Positions 47,972-58,663 of a DNA stretch of 64,000 nucleotides are shown piece by piece; within the stretch, counting starts at the first letter, position 1, and the number at the start of each line of letters is the position of its first letter. The stretch covers positions 31,679,013 through 31,743,012 of the forward strand of contig NC_049979.1 in NCBI RefSeq assembly GCF_000003815.2, in the 5' to 3' direction. The notes under the pieces are model-generated. The model ran no database searches. It was given only the letters and a program-made list of their open reading frames with translations, and was not told the origin of the DNA. Both the position numbers and the translations under genes were made by a program. The DNA is from Branchiostoma floridae. Taxonomy: Eukaryota > Chordata > Leptocardii > Amphioxiformes > Branchiostomatidae.

Positions 47972-48673
47972 CTGCATCTGTACGCACAAGGGTTGTGACT
48001 TTCCTCAGGAAAGAATATCCCAAACTTTCGGGGGGGGGGGCGGTCTGCAGCTGAGAAGGCATTTGGTTTAAACCTTGACAATCACATGACCAGTACTCCT
48101 CATTATAATAACTCCCTTCCTTCTCCCTTACTGACTCTCCCATCTTCTCCCACACTGGAACAGCCAGTCAGTATGCTGTGTCCATCTCAGTCACCAACTG
48201 AATCTTCAAACCCTAGAACATTGTCGTTCTTGCCATCCCCTGTGCAGCAGCCAAAACAGATGACACCTAATGACATACTCATGGCTGACTTGTCTGCCAT
48301 AACACCTGAGTTACGTGTTACTATGGCACTCCGTTCTCTAGAGTCACTTTCAGTTACTCATCAGAAGTCTTTCTTGTCTAAACTCTTTGATTCATGGTCT
48401 AACGATACAGCTGCCACTCTTACTGATCATCTCTACTTCAAACTTGCTCAGTCTAAACAGATTACAACTTACCCAACTAACTTTGCATCCCTATCTGCCG
48501 ATGCCATGATCAGACTGCAGAAAGAGAAGTAACCAAATTCTGTGTACAAGTTTGCCCAGTGCATAGCAACCAATAGGCCTGGGTCAAGTGAACCGCTAAT
48601 GCCGCTGACAAGAATGCCATTTGGTCTAATACAGTACCAAATTGACTTATTTACATTCACTAATACACAGCAG
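47972..48673 (+). pseudogene. SANT-like pseudogene: exon with G-run frameshift and TAA stop
   Basis: It follows TTTCTTTACAG and starts VRTRVVTFLRKEYPKLS, the end of the SANT-like unit. An 11-G run at 48030-48040 shifts the frame by one base; removing one G gives an open frame through a Ser/Pro-rich linker. TAA at 48530-48532 interrupts it, yet the frame continues with KFAQCIATNRPG and RMPFGLIQYQ to a donor at 48674, whose phase fits the next exon. Confidence 0.62.
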
Positions 48674-48709
48674 GTATTTGAAGGTGGTATTATTGCAAGA
48701 TTCACTTAA

Positions 48710-49630
48710 CCCTATCTAGACCAGGCTTTTTTGGGATTCCAGGGACCGGGGGGGGGGGGCTCTTTTGATCCCCCCCTTCGTAATTTCAAAACGGCTTGGC
48801 TTAGGATCACCAAATTTAGAGGGGATGATGTACTAGTGAAGTTTTATATTTTCTGTAATTTTGGTATTGTTATGACGTAATATGACGTAATTATGACGTC
48901 ATGATGTCATATTTTGGGCTAAATCGTCAAAATATGAAATTTCCGCTATACTTAAATGTATTGAACAAAATGATGACTATAAAGCTTATCGTATTGGTGT
49001 CTAAGTCTGCCAAGTCCTTTGTTGCCAATGACGACGACACTGACGTCTATATGACGTCAGAAAATGACGTCATGTGTCCGCCATCTTGGATCGACAAGCT
49101 TGAATGTTATAAAATACGGCCTTTTCCACAAATAACCCCGACACCCAATAGAAATGGACTAGAAATGATCAAGTGATTGTGGTTTGTAAGAAAATAAAAG
49201 ATTTTGACGGTATTTCAGTAAAAATTACATGTATTTATTGTTGAAAATGACATTGTCCGCCATCTTGGATTTTGACCCATGACGTCATCAAATTAGCATA
49301 AATTATGAGTATTTGATTAGAAATGTAACTCGAAATTACACAGGATGTTAATGATATAAACAAACCAGTTTTATCTAGCAATAAAACCATGAAATCCCAT
49401 AATTCAAACTGAAATTAGTAAATTTGGGAAAATATGCATGTCAGAAACCCGTTGCCATGGCAACACGAAAAATCACAAACTAAATTTTTTTTTTGCAGAA
49501 TTGTTGCCAACAATATTTTAGGAAAAGTCACCAAGTTTCGTAGTCCTAGCACACGTCGTTCGCCAGTTATATGGCGTCAAAGTTGGCGCAGGCACTTTTA
49601 GCCCCCCCCCCCCCCCTTGTCTAGATAGGG
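48710..49630 (+). mobile_element. Complete TTAA-type MITE (family 1), reference copy
   Basis: TTAA flanks at 48706-48709 and 49631-49634. The ends are CCCTATCTAGACCAGG and inverted TTGTCTAGATAGGG. 921 bp, with G/C runs just inside both ends. It carries CRE palindromes at 48894, 49052, 49065 and 49280, YY1-type CCGCCATCTTGGAT at 49078-49091 and 49257-49270, and a perfect X-box at 49451-49464. Least decayed copy, in an intron of the SANT-like gene. Confidence 0.87.
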
Positions 49631-49634
49631 TTAA

Positions 49635-50225
49635 GCTGTCCCTGTTGGGATCGCATCCATGCCCCGTTGGGAATGAGGGACGTCTGCCTTTCACCTTAAG
49701 CAACCAGGCTGCACCTATGTCCCGTTGGACATGAGGACTAACCATTTAATTCATTTATAAGCCCTGCCACAGGCACAGTTTTCACTGACAGCATGCTGTA
49801 CATGTTAAGCTGTCACCGTTGGAATCGCATCCATGTCCAGTTGGACATGAGGGTCGTCTGTCTATTTGTAATTAGTGCTGCGTACTTCAACTTGGGTTCA
49901 GACCTGGACTTGACCCCATAGCATATGTATCATACAAGTACTTTTTTCTGTTACATGTATGTTTTTTTACATAAAAGATTACACATGTATATGCAGTTTA
50001 TAGCATTCCCTTTGAACCAAAAAAAAATTACATAAGTGATTGTTTTGTATCAGTCCAGAAATGGTTACCAATGTTCCTTTTTTTAAACTGAACCTAAATG
50101 TTTTTAAGTCCACTTTTAGTCCCATTCACAGGTACGCAGCCCTAGTTGCCATCATAGACACTGGTTTACCTTGCCACACAAGTAAGGAGTGATGAACATT
50201 AATAGTATTTTATCATTTAATGTAG
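49635..50225. repeat. Intron sequence with a repeated TGTCCxGTTGGACATGAG motif
   Basis: CCGTTGG...ATGAGG-type phrases occur near 49665, 49720 and 49835, with GCTGTC(C/A)C(T/C)GTTGG near 49636 and 49807. A small local duplication. Otherwise plain intron. Confidence 0.4.
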
Positions 50226-50357
50226 ATCAAGATGCCAAAGGACTTCCAGCGGTGGCAGGATATGATGGAGATCGAATTCGGCCAACGGTTCAACCGACTG
50301 TTTAGTGGGCCGGGATGGAGTGGCTGTCCATAAGACAAGTGGAAAAACCCTCTAAAG
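50226..50357 (+). pseudogene. SANT-like pseudogene: short exon with TAA
   Basis: After TTAATGTAG it reads MPKDFQRWQDMMEIEFGQRF then LFSGPGWSGCP and a TAA at 50331-50333. Twelve more codons or so lead to a donor AAAG|GTTTGT. The end is uncertain. Confidence 0.5.
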
Positions 50358-50442
50358 GTTTGTGACCGTATGCCATTGCCCAACTGACAACATAATACAT
50401 ATCTTAATTTATGTATGAGATTTTTAATCTCATAACATTGCT

Positions 50443-50693
50443 TAGAAATTGAAAAAGGTCGTCACCGTAACACACCAGCCACTCAGAGACTGTGTCCTAC
50501 ATGTCAGGAAAATATAGAAGATGAATTCCACTTTGTTATGAAATGTCCCACCTACAGTAAAGAGAGAGAAACATTGTTTAACAATATTAGAACCAAAAAC
50601 AAACATCTCTCTCGCTGGTGCAGAAAGCGATATTTTCCATGTATTGCTCTCATGTTCAACTCATATATCCGTCTACGTAGGCCAGTTTCTTTA
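50443..50693 (+). mobile_element. Non-LTR retrotransposon C-terminus (left half of a split copy)
   Basis: It reads GRHRNTPATQRLCPTCQENI then EDEFHFVMKCPTYSKERETL to a TAA at 50691-50693. This is the CxxC...HxxxxC C-terminal motif seen also at 43.6 kb but in another family. Its 3' UTR is found 3.3 kb away at 53972-54190. Confidence 0.7.
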
Positions 50694-52181
50694 TAACACC
50701 CCCATGAAACTCCTTTTCCGCCGTACCCTAAAAATCTCGCCGTACCCGCTGAAAAATCTCACCGTACCCGCTAAAAAATATCGCCGTACCCTAAAAATAT
50801 CGCTGTACCCGTCCCTATCCGCCGTACAAAACAGCCGACACCGCTCGGCCACAGGGCATACTCACACGAAAGTCGCATCTAAAAACCCTTCACGGCAACG
50901 ACACACTATCTCATATAGCCTATGCTATGGGAAACATTCCTGGCTACCTCTCTGCCCAGTGGCGTTGTACAAATCGCGCCCAATATTGAGAACACTTCGG
51001 AAAACTGTGGTGAGAAGCGGTCTGTAGGGCCGGAGGAACCCGGAAGTGAGCTTCGCATCAGCATCAGCACGATTCGAAGGGAACGAAGTCGGTAGACAAG
51101 TAACATTGCGTATTTCACAATTTCTTTCATTGTATTGTACTGATATGGCGTGTCCCTTTTATTCCTGCCCTCTTAGTTCACTCTCCGGCTAAGGAGTTCC
51201 TGCAACGTTTGATGTGTTAATTCCCATTGGCAGGGATTAAATTTAACGTATAAGTTATAACCCATTTTATGTGTGGAAGTGGAGGTTAATGATCATGACA
51301 ATGACTCTGTATAAGGAGAAGTGTTAATACAATGTAGCACCCCATTATATTCATTTCTGTTGATTTTTTTAAGTCCTCATTATAGTAAGACTTAAAGTCA
51401 TTTCACCTTTGGAAGCAAATGGTGCAGTAAAGCAGTGATTATATAAAATGATTCATTTATTAGATATCTTATTACTTGGCATCTTATACAATGTAACCTT
51501 ATTGCTGCTTATGTTTCACTCTCAGGGCTCCTCCATCAAAGTTTAGCTCCACAGAGTCAGAGTAATATGAGTGGGATGATATAGACATCTGCATGAGGTA
51601 ACATTACTAATATAACAAGGTATCTGTCCAGCTGGACTTTATACACATCATATGTTGTCAGAATATGATACAGAATCATTGATTCATCTGCACAATGACA
51701 TCTAATGTAGTGTTGCAGCAAAAGCAATAACGCTGAAAAGTTGAGATAAAGCAATGCTTTGTATGGTACTGTGGTTATAATATGTTTCAGTTCTGGTTCC
51801 TGCTGAATGAGTTTAGTTGAGTAGTTACTGCTAAACCAGTTTTCTTTAAGTTAAATCCAATGCATTCATTCTTGATATATTTCAGTATCTGTAATTCTCC
51901 TGCTGATTTAGACCTAGTAGGACTTTATATTGTAAGAATGGAAAGGAAATCTAGGATCTAGTAATGGAAACAAGTAGTCTGCGCATATTGAAAACATTCT
52001 TGTCTGAAATGTGTCTAAGTACCATACATTCATTAGCAACTCTTCTATGATGAGGTTAAAGTTGGACTCAATGGCTAGTATGATTTTATTACAGGGCACC
52101 TGTATGCTGTAGATAGCTAACTGATGGCTTCTTATGCTTTATGATAATGACAGAGACCATTTTATTTCCATTTTTATTCAG

Positions 52182-52290
52182 ATCTTCTGGAGAACTTCTG
52201 GAGAAGATGATGAAGGGGAAGGATGTCTTCAACAACACAACAGAATGGAAACTTCAAGCCAGATGTCACTCAATATTGTGTTTTTGGTGC
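52182..52290 (+). CDS. Possible extra exon of the SANT-like pseudogene
   Basis: After TTTTTATTCAG a frame reads GELLEKMMKGKDVFNN then TEWKLQAR. Length, charge and place in the order suit the missing link between the exons at 50226 and 54240. No convincing donor was found, and it lies between the inverted arms at 50694 and 53971, which argues against it. Confidence 0.3.
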
Positions 52291-52554
52291 TAATAGCGAA
52301 GAAGCAGGCTATTAATTATCTTAGTATGCATACATAGACTGTTGATTTGTACAAAAGGTGCAACCCAATATGTAGTACACGTATATGCAGAACTAAAAAT
52401 ATAAGTAGTAATTAAGACATGTAACGTTAGATAAATTTTCTCTAATGTTCTCAATACAAATGTATTGTACAATACAATTGTACAGAAGCAAATGAATAAA
52501 GAAAGCTCATCTGTAAATTTTGCACTTAGAACTGTCCTGGCCTTCTGTATGCTG

Positions 52555-53030
52555 TGAGGGATCTTCACCTGTATTCACTGGTGGTGGTGGATCTTCACAT
52601 GCCTTCACTGGTGTTGGGGGATCTTCATGTTACTGAATATTTACTGGTGTTGGGGGGTCTTCATATGTTACTGTATATTTACTGGTGTTGGGGGATCTTC
52701 ACCTGTGTTCACTGGTCAGGTGGTGGATCTTCACCTGTGTTCACTGGTGTTGGGGGATCCGATATGTTAATATTTGCTGGTGTTGGGGGGTTCACCTGTG
52801 TTCACTTGAAGTGGTGGATCTTCACATGTCTTCACTGGTGTTGGGGGATCTTCATATTTATCACTGGTGTTGGGGATCTTCACCTTTGTTCAATAGTGTT
52901 GGGGATCTTCACCTTTGTTCAATAGTGTTGGGGATCTTCACATGTGTTCACTGGTGGTGGGAGAGTCATATGTATTTACTGGTGGTGGGGATCTCTATCT
53001 GCACTCATTTGTGGTGGTGACTCAGGTGTG
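52555..53030. repeat. ~30-bp minisatellite, about 15 irregular units
   Basis: Unit GGTGTTGGGGGATCTTCACC plus TGTGTTCACT, with length and base variants. It creates overlapping open frames without coding meaning. Confidence 0.85.
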
Positions 53031-53091
53031 AGGGTGACTGAACTGATGGAATATCTGCGATTGTGTACAAATTGCATGTTTGTGCTACTTT

Positions 53092-53239
53092 CCAAGCAGA
53101 GGTTAGGTGCCGGCTGTTTTTTTTTTTAACTTTTTTTTTATGTGTTTTTATCGGGCTTTCTATTTTTTACCATTTTCTTAGGTCACAAAATACGCTAAAA
53201 AAGGGTTAAAAAAACAGCCGGTGCCTAACCTCTGTTTGG
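53092..53239. mobile_element. Short foldback element with ~32-bp inverted ends
   Basis: CCAAGCAGAGGTTAGGTGCC at the left is mirrored by GGTGCCTAACCTCTGTTTGG at the right. Each is followed inward by CGGCTG or CAGCCG and a T- or A-run. Total 148 bp, AT-rich loop. Confidence 0.75.
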
Positions 53240-53971
53240 GGAGTATGGTTGTGCTGCATGCAATCTTATCAAATCGCCACATATTGCAGTAGAACATAAA
53301 ATTCCACTATGCTTGGATCCACTAGCCCTTTATCTCACACAACCCTTCATAAGTATACCCAAGGTGCGTACAGACCCACAAAGACCCCTGTGAACAGGCA
53401 CTATATTATCCGGAACAGAGACAGTCGCCCAGACTGCTGTCATGGCTGTTTAATACCTGTTTTTTTCTTATTATAATGAACTGGCAATAGTTTGTTCCTG
53501 TAGGACCGGATAGTTTAAGTTGACTTAACCTTCAAAGTTAACAGCAATTCTGTCCGCGTGCTGAAACGGGTACAAATCAAACTTAATCACCACAGACGAT
53601 TGTCACTTCCGGGTTACGCGGGATCTCTGCTTCTCTACAGACCGCTTCTCACCACCGTGAGTTTTCCGAAGTGTTCTCAATATTGGGCGCGATTTGTACA
53701 ACGCCGCTGGGAAGAGAGGTGGCCAGGAATGTTTCCCATAGCATAGGCTATATGAGATCGTGTGTCGTTGCCGTACAGGGTTTTTAGATGCGACTTTCGT
53801 GTGAGTATGCCCTGTGTCCGAGTGGTGTTGGCTGTTTTGTACGGCGATATTTTTAGGGTACAGCGATATTTTTTAGCGGGTACGGCATAGCCTAGCGGGT
53901 ACGGCGATATATTTCAGCGGGTACGGCGAGATTTTTAGGGTACGGCAAAAAAGGAGTTTCATGGGGGTGTA

Positions 53972-54190
53972 TAATGTATTCCAAATGCGAGATCAGATTA
54001 ATCATACATAACTGTACTATTATCGATAATGTTTTGTTGTTGTTTTGTATGTAGCCTCTTAGTACTACTGTCTGTATAGCTATTAGTTGTTATTAATTAC
54101 CATACATTGTACCCTGTGCGATTGTTGAGCAATAAATTCATTCATTCATTCATTCATTCATTCATTCATTCATTCATTCATTCATTCATA
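53972..54190 (+). mobile_element. Retrotransposon 3' UTR and (ATTC)n tail (right half of the split copy)
   Basis: It begins TATAATGTATTCC, continuing the UTR expected after the stop at 50693, and ends GAGCAATAAATTC followed by about 12 ATTC repeats (54136-54188). Such tetramer tails are typical of L2/CR1-type elements. Confidence 0.65.
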
Positions 54191-54239
54191 ACAAATTGGA
54201 ATCACATTTCGTAACCTCCCTGTTTGCACCCTTTTTCAG

Positions 54240-54326
54240 GCAAGGGTGAACGTGACTTGCGTGAGCAACAAGACCATCACGAATCGCATAGCCAAGTCTG
54301 GTGCCACTGTCACCATGGACATACAA
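54240..54326 (+). CDS. SANT-like pseudogene: 87-nt exon
   Basis: It lies between CTTTTTCAG and CAA|GTGAGT, phase 0 on both sides. The peptide begins ARVNVTCVSNKTITN and runs on into the next exon's ESALKDLKNANPKG. Confidence 0.6.
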
Positions 54327-54623
54327 GTGAGTTGATTTTCTGATTTGTCTGAGGCGGGATAATTGACCCAAGAATGCAAATTGGTTGTCCTGTAATAATA
54401 AGAGGATTTGAATGGACTTTTCAGTAACTATAGTGATCATTAATTGTACGTACAGTAACATAAAAATAGTACAACAAGACAGACATGGTTAAACCAATCT
54501 CCAATCTGATTCATACTTCTTTCACTAGCAAGCCTTGACATAGCTCAGGTAATGTTTCTGGATATACATTTGTATCATATTGTAAATACTGAAATAGACT
54601 TCGTCTCTCTCATAATTACACAG

Positions 54624-55345
54624 GAATCAGCACTCAAAGACCTGAAAAATGCCAATCCAAAAGGGGCTGTTTTGGATTAAAGTTGATGGCACAGACCTTA
54701 AACCAGCACTGCAAGAGTCCAAGAAAGAAGAGTGGAATGGGGATGCAGACATGAGCGATTCCACAGTTAAGGTCTTGCGAGCAGAGTACGAGAAAAGAGC
54801 GGGCATTGTTACAGAACTTTCTAGTGACAAGAACAGAACGCGGCTGCAACAGCACCTTACTACTACAATCGACCACTTTGACGCAGACACTCAGTGGCTT
54901 CATAAATCCTTAGGTAAGACAATCAAAGTCTACCAAAAGAAGACGAATTCGCCAACGACAAGTGAGGAATCCCTAAAAGAAGTGAACTGGGAAATAGTAG
55001 AACTAAGCAACTTGATAGAGCAGTCAAAGGAGCGGAAGGAGACGTATGAAAACATGTTGCCGTTGCTGAGCCCTCAAAACCCAGACCCTGCAGCTGTAAA
55101 CAAGAAACACAAAGTGCAAGAACCTGACACCAAACGCTACCTCACTGCCATCTTAAAAAAAAAAAGGAGGCAGCCAGCTGCAAGCCATGTGCTGGTGGTA
55201 ATGGTGTCAGACGAAGAGAGGAAGAAGAAGCCATATGCACTTCCTGTTCAGTATGTACCGTACCATTCTCTTGGTGATCAGTGGGTCCGAGACCTAACAA
55301 CGAAGCTGAAGGAACGGATGGTGTTCCATGGATTGACAGTTGTTG
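54624..55345 (+). pseudogene. SANT-like pseudogene: long exon with one-base insertion
   Basis: The exon opens ESALKDLKNANPKG. A GGGG at 54661-54664 (GGG expected) shifts the frame, after which 228 open codons read FWIKVDGTDLKPAL, WNGDADMSD, a coiled-coil-like charged stretch, then HVLVVMVSDEERKKKPYA. The donor is GTTG|GTATGT, one base out. Confidence 0.68.
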
Positions 55346-55621
55346 GTATGTTAAGACACTTCTTAATCCAAATTTTAACATATTATGTGTTGTGCAACGT
55401 TCTTGTATTTTGTAGTCAGCAGTGTAGCAGTCTTACAAGGTATTAGTCCTCTTGCATTGGAATTTAAAAAAAAAAAAAACATGTTTAAATCCAGGGGCTT
55501 CAATACTAAAATGTGTCCCCTTACAGAAAACGCATATTACATAATCACTATACCATTTGTAATTACATTAGTTTTAGTTTCACAAATGTTAATTTGTTGA
55601 TTACTGTAATCCACTCTGCAG

Positions 55622-55768
55622 GCACGTTAACAGATGGGGAGTTCAGCTCCCTGCGGACGCAAGGTGGTACCAGAGCACTGCACCTGTGGCAGTTGATCCA
55701 TGATGCAAGGGAAGGTGTATCAAAAATGCAGAGAGAGACACTGAAGAAGTACTTGGTTCAAGTTGGAG
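55622..55768 (+). CDS. SANT-like pseudogene: TDGEFSSLR exon
   Basis: It lies between CACTCTGCAG and GGAG|GTGAGT. 147 nt join as GTLTDGEFSSLRTQGG then LHLWQLIHDAREG. The frame is open. Confidence 0.72.
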
Positions 55769-55974
55769 GTGAGTTATCAGCCCTTTTTGATATTTGAACC
55801 TTTTTTTGATATTTGAACCTTCATATGAACAGTAAAGTACAATATTTTAAATGTTGACACATTAACGCATGCCTTTAAAATATATATGCATCAAACCATG
55901 AATGTATGTTCAATATATGTGCACATCCTTCTTCAGTCGGACATCACAACTCTTGTTACTCTCTTGCCCTGCAG

Positions 55975-56692
55975 TGAATGATGATGGAACGCCCGTTACC
56001 GAGGCCAACGATCCCCGCATACCTTCACATGTCATCACCAAACTACACGACATAATGCAAGAACTGGACTTTTCCAATGCCATCCACCATATCCGGAACG
56101 ACCTCGTCCCTGAGGGTTACACACACCTCCCATGGAGAGTTCATGTTGTTCCAGAAAGCCAGCTCGACATGTTGAGATCCATTGTCGGGACGTACCAAAT
56201 TAGGGCGAGTGTCGAGGAACTGAAACAAGAAGGAGTTCACTTCTCAAAACACTTGTACGTGCCTGAAGTCGACATCACAACAGGCCAAATCCATCATGAA
56301 CGTGAGGACCATAATCACATACTGAAGCGGATCGCAAAGCACACGAGAGAGGCGGGTCATGACGACATAGATGTTCGTAGGTTTGGTGAGGCCATGTTAT
56401 CAGACAGAACAGACCTCGGACATGCTGCCTTGGTCGGCCTGCGCAAACAGTCTGTACGTGATGCGGAGAAGCTCGTCTCACATGCAGTGAAGAATTTCTT
56501 CGTGGAGAAAGGGTACACAGCAGAGGCGGAGTATGTAAAGCTGGTGGCCGACTGGCATGAGGCTGCAGACGGTCGGGGTCTGAGCCAGGAGGACCGCAGA
56601 GCGGCAAATTTGGCGATGAAGAACTACATCCTTGATCGCTGGATGCCATGGCACCGCGACGACAGCGACTTGTCCAAGATCGACATCAATAG
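55975..56692 (+). CDS. SANT-like pseudogene: longest conserved exon
   Basis: It lies between TTGCCCTGCAG and CAATAG|GTACTT. 718 nt, fully open, rich in His/Asp/Glu: LYVPEVDITTGQIHHERED, HNHILKRIAKH, RKQSVRDAEKL, ADWHEAADGRGLS, DRWMPWH. The strong codon structure suggests recent constraint. Confidence 0.78.
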
Positions 56693-56925
56693 GTACTTCT
56701 AACAATGTAGAAAAGTTACTTGAATATTAGAATGCCAGGATTTCAACATAGATCGTTACTTGGGTGGGAGGGTATGGTTGAATCACATCCTAAATTTGTA
56801 GATAGGGTGACTGTCAGAACAACAAAATTTCAATTGTCATCTTCTGAAAAATAGAAAATTCATGAAGAATGGTTCTCAGCCATTGACTAATCTTATGTAT
56901 TTCTTGTTTCTCGACTTTATCCCAG

Positions 56926-57159
56926 GCGCGTTATCCCAGAAAACATCTTCGGCTTCAGCAGGGAGACGGTGATCGGCATCACAAGTAATATTGAAAGCCA
57001 AGAGGCCTGACGTCAGCTCAATCCTGTCTTTGGCCCAGAGCATCCGCGTGCGGGCACAACTGATGACGTGGAATGCTTCTTCTCCATTCTGCATCAAAAG
57101 ACAGCTGGGCAGGCGGTGACTTTGAAAGACTTCAAGAAGTGGTGGAGGAAGCTTGTTTT
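56926..57159 (+). pseudogene. SANT-like pseudogene: exon with internal TGA
   Basis: After TTTATCCCAG it reads VIPENIFGFSRET and SNIESQEA, then TGA at 57008-57010. The same frame continues RQLNPVFGPEHPRAG, TTDDVECFFSILHQ and FKKWWRKLVL to the donor TTTT|GTGAGT. A CGA-to-TGA change by CpG decay is the simplest origin. Confidence 0.68.
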
Positions 57160-57183
57160 GTGAGTATTTACCTGGTTGTTTAA

Positions 57184-58131
57184 CCCTCAAACACCCGAGT
57201 GGGGTCCATTTGGACCCCAGGCGTACATTTTGAAGTGCCATTTGAACATTTTTGATCTGAAGAAAAAATCGTTCTGTGACTTTGTCAGTCAATATGTCTT
57301 ATACCTTCTCCTAGGTTTTCGCAAAAATTGGTACAATAATGTGGAAATTATCAAGAAAGTTTGTGTTCAGTCCCTCTGGGGTCCAAACGGACCCCAGCAA
57401 AAATGTGCAGTTTTTAAAACAAACTTTGGAGGCTGACCCTTAACCACTTATAGTATGACTACCAAACTTTCAGACGATAATAAGAATGTAAACCTAAATC
57501 TTCACAAAAATTTCTGTGTCATCAACATGTAATGGGACGACATTATGACGTCATTTGCCTAATCATCCATCTTGGATTTTGACCAATGACGTCATGAAAT
57601 TAGCATAAATTATACATTTTAAGCCATGAAAATTACATTTACTTTCATACAATTTAATTGTTGTCAGAAAACAGGTGTAATTTACCAAGAAAACCTTGTT
57701 TGAATTGAAATTGTCAAATTTTAGCAAAAAATATGCCTGTTAGAATACGGTTGCCATGGCAACCCCCCAAAATGATAAACTTACTTTATTGACAAAAAAC
57801 TTTTGCGAATAATATTTTGTGATATCTAACCAAGTTTCGTAGCTTTAGCTCTAGCCGTTCATGAGTTATGCGACATAAATGTTGCTGAGGGCCTCAAAAC
57901 TCCCCTATCTGGTCGGAATAGGTTTAGTGCAAAATGTGGTCCTTCTGAACTTTTGCATAAATTATGATAATGAGTTGGAATTAGCAACACCTTAACATCT
58001 CAAAATCTTTGACGAAGCAATCCATATACAATGATCGCTGATAAGAAATTGTACTGAGATTTTATGAACAAAACATTTTGGGGTCCCCACTCGGTCATTT
58101 TAGTCGCAAAAAAAGGTCGGGTGCTTGAGGG
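57184..58131 (+). mobile_element. Complete TTAA-type MITE (family 2, ACCCGAG subfamily)
   Basis: TTAA flanks at 57180-57183 and 58132-58135. The ends are CCCTCAAACACCCGAG and inverted GGTCGGGTGCTTGAGGG; subterminal GGGGTCC...GGACCCC palindromes lie near both ends. 948 bp. CRE palindromes at 57546-57553 and 57587-57594, a YY1-like site near 57566, a perfect X-box at 57750-57763. Confidence 0.86.
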
Positions 58132-58352
58132 TTAAAGTTCCCCAAAGATTGACCTAAGAATTTGTTCCCTCATTGTGGCATACTAGTACTTAAAGAAGGT
58201 TCAAATGTTGTTGTTGTTTTTTGCTTTCTCTATGCAGTCTGCTACATGTCACCTAGTTATCAGACTAATGTGTGTACGAGATATGTTACTATGTATGTAT
58301 GAACTGAAAAGCTAATATTATTCACTGACAAGGTTATTCTTCACTTATTTAG

Positions 58353-58653
58353 GCAGTTCAGGGAAAGGATGGATACAGATCGGCCGTACTATTACTGGTC
58401 CCTCAATGAACGCTTCACCGAGGACGAGTATCCTTCTTTTGACGTGCCCTCCGAGGAGGTTCCCAGGCTACATCAGATACGGTACCGGGTAAGGGAAGAC
58501 AGCTCAATCCTAGCGGCTGGAAGGGCATTCCTCCCAGCAAGACACCGACCGACACTCAGACTAAGTTTCCACAAGTTTGCTGTGGGTCTCCCTCCTGTGC
58601 CAGAGGACCAACAAAGGCATATTCAAAATGTAATGAATACAGTTAGCATATGA
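58353..58653 (+). CDS. SANT-like pseudogene: terminal exon
   Basis: After TCACTTATTTAG it reads QFRERMDTDRPYYYWSLNER and ends ...RHIQNVMNTVSI with TGA at 58651. Open throughout. It is separated from the previous exon by an intron holding a complete MITE. Confidence 0.7.
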
Positions 58654-58663
58654 TAGAATGTCC

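Larger units (their letters stand above)
50694..53971. mobile_element. 3.3-kb element with ~350-bp terminal inverted arms
   Basis: The left arm 50694-~51050 and right arm ~53610-53971 are reverse complements. Both have ends CACCCCCATGAAACTCC, several CGGCGATATTTTTAGGGTAC-like subrepeats and a shared inner part with CCCAATATTGAGAACACTTC. The flanks TATAA (50689-50693 and 53972-53976) look like a 5-bp target duplication inside the retrotransposon. No transposase was found; the middle holds a minisatellite, a foldback element and a possible exon. Confidence 0.6.
46827..58653 (+). pseudogene. Decayed multi-exon gene: SANT-like N-terminal segment, long uncharacterised C-terminal part
   Basis: Ten exons join in consistent phase: 46827-46965, 47135-47426, 47972-48673, 50226-50357, 54240-54326, 54624-55345, 55622-55768, 55975-56692, 56926-57159, 58353-58653; first exon unknown. 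About 1,160 codons are covered. RVEWTDAETRALVEFI is SANT/Myb-like. Later motifs (FWIKVDGTDLKPAL, MVSDEERKKKPYALPVQ, TLTDGEFSSLR, HHEREDHNHILKRIAKH, TTDDVECFFS, YYYWSLNERF) resemble large uncharacterised proteins I recall from lancelets and cnidarians. Function is unknown; spaced acidic motifs hint at a transposase-like fold (inference). Lesions: one extra G at 48030-48040 and 54661-54664, TAA 48530, TAA 50331, TGA 57008. Two MITEs and a split retroelement sit in introns. Confidence 0.7.

Noticed and set aside
50644..51027. 127-codon frame across the left inverted arm
   Set aside because: Made of the arm's CGTACCC subrepeats; the right arm is closed in the equivalent frame.
52554..53129. Glycine/tryptophan-rich frames on the plus strand
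   Set aside because: Translation of a ~30-bp minisatellite.
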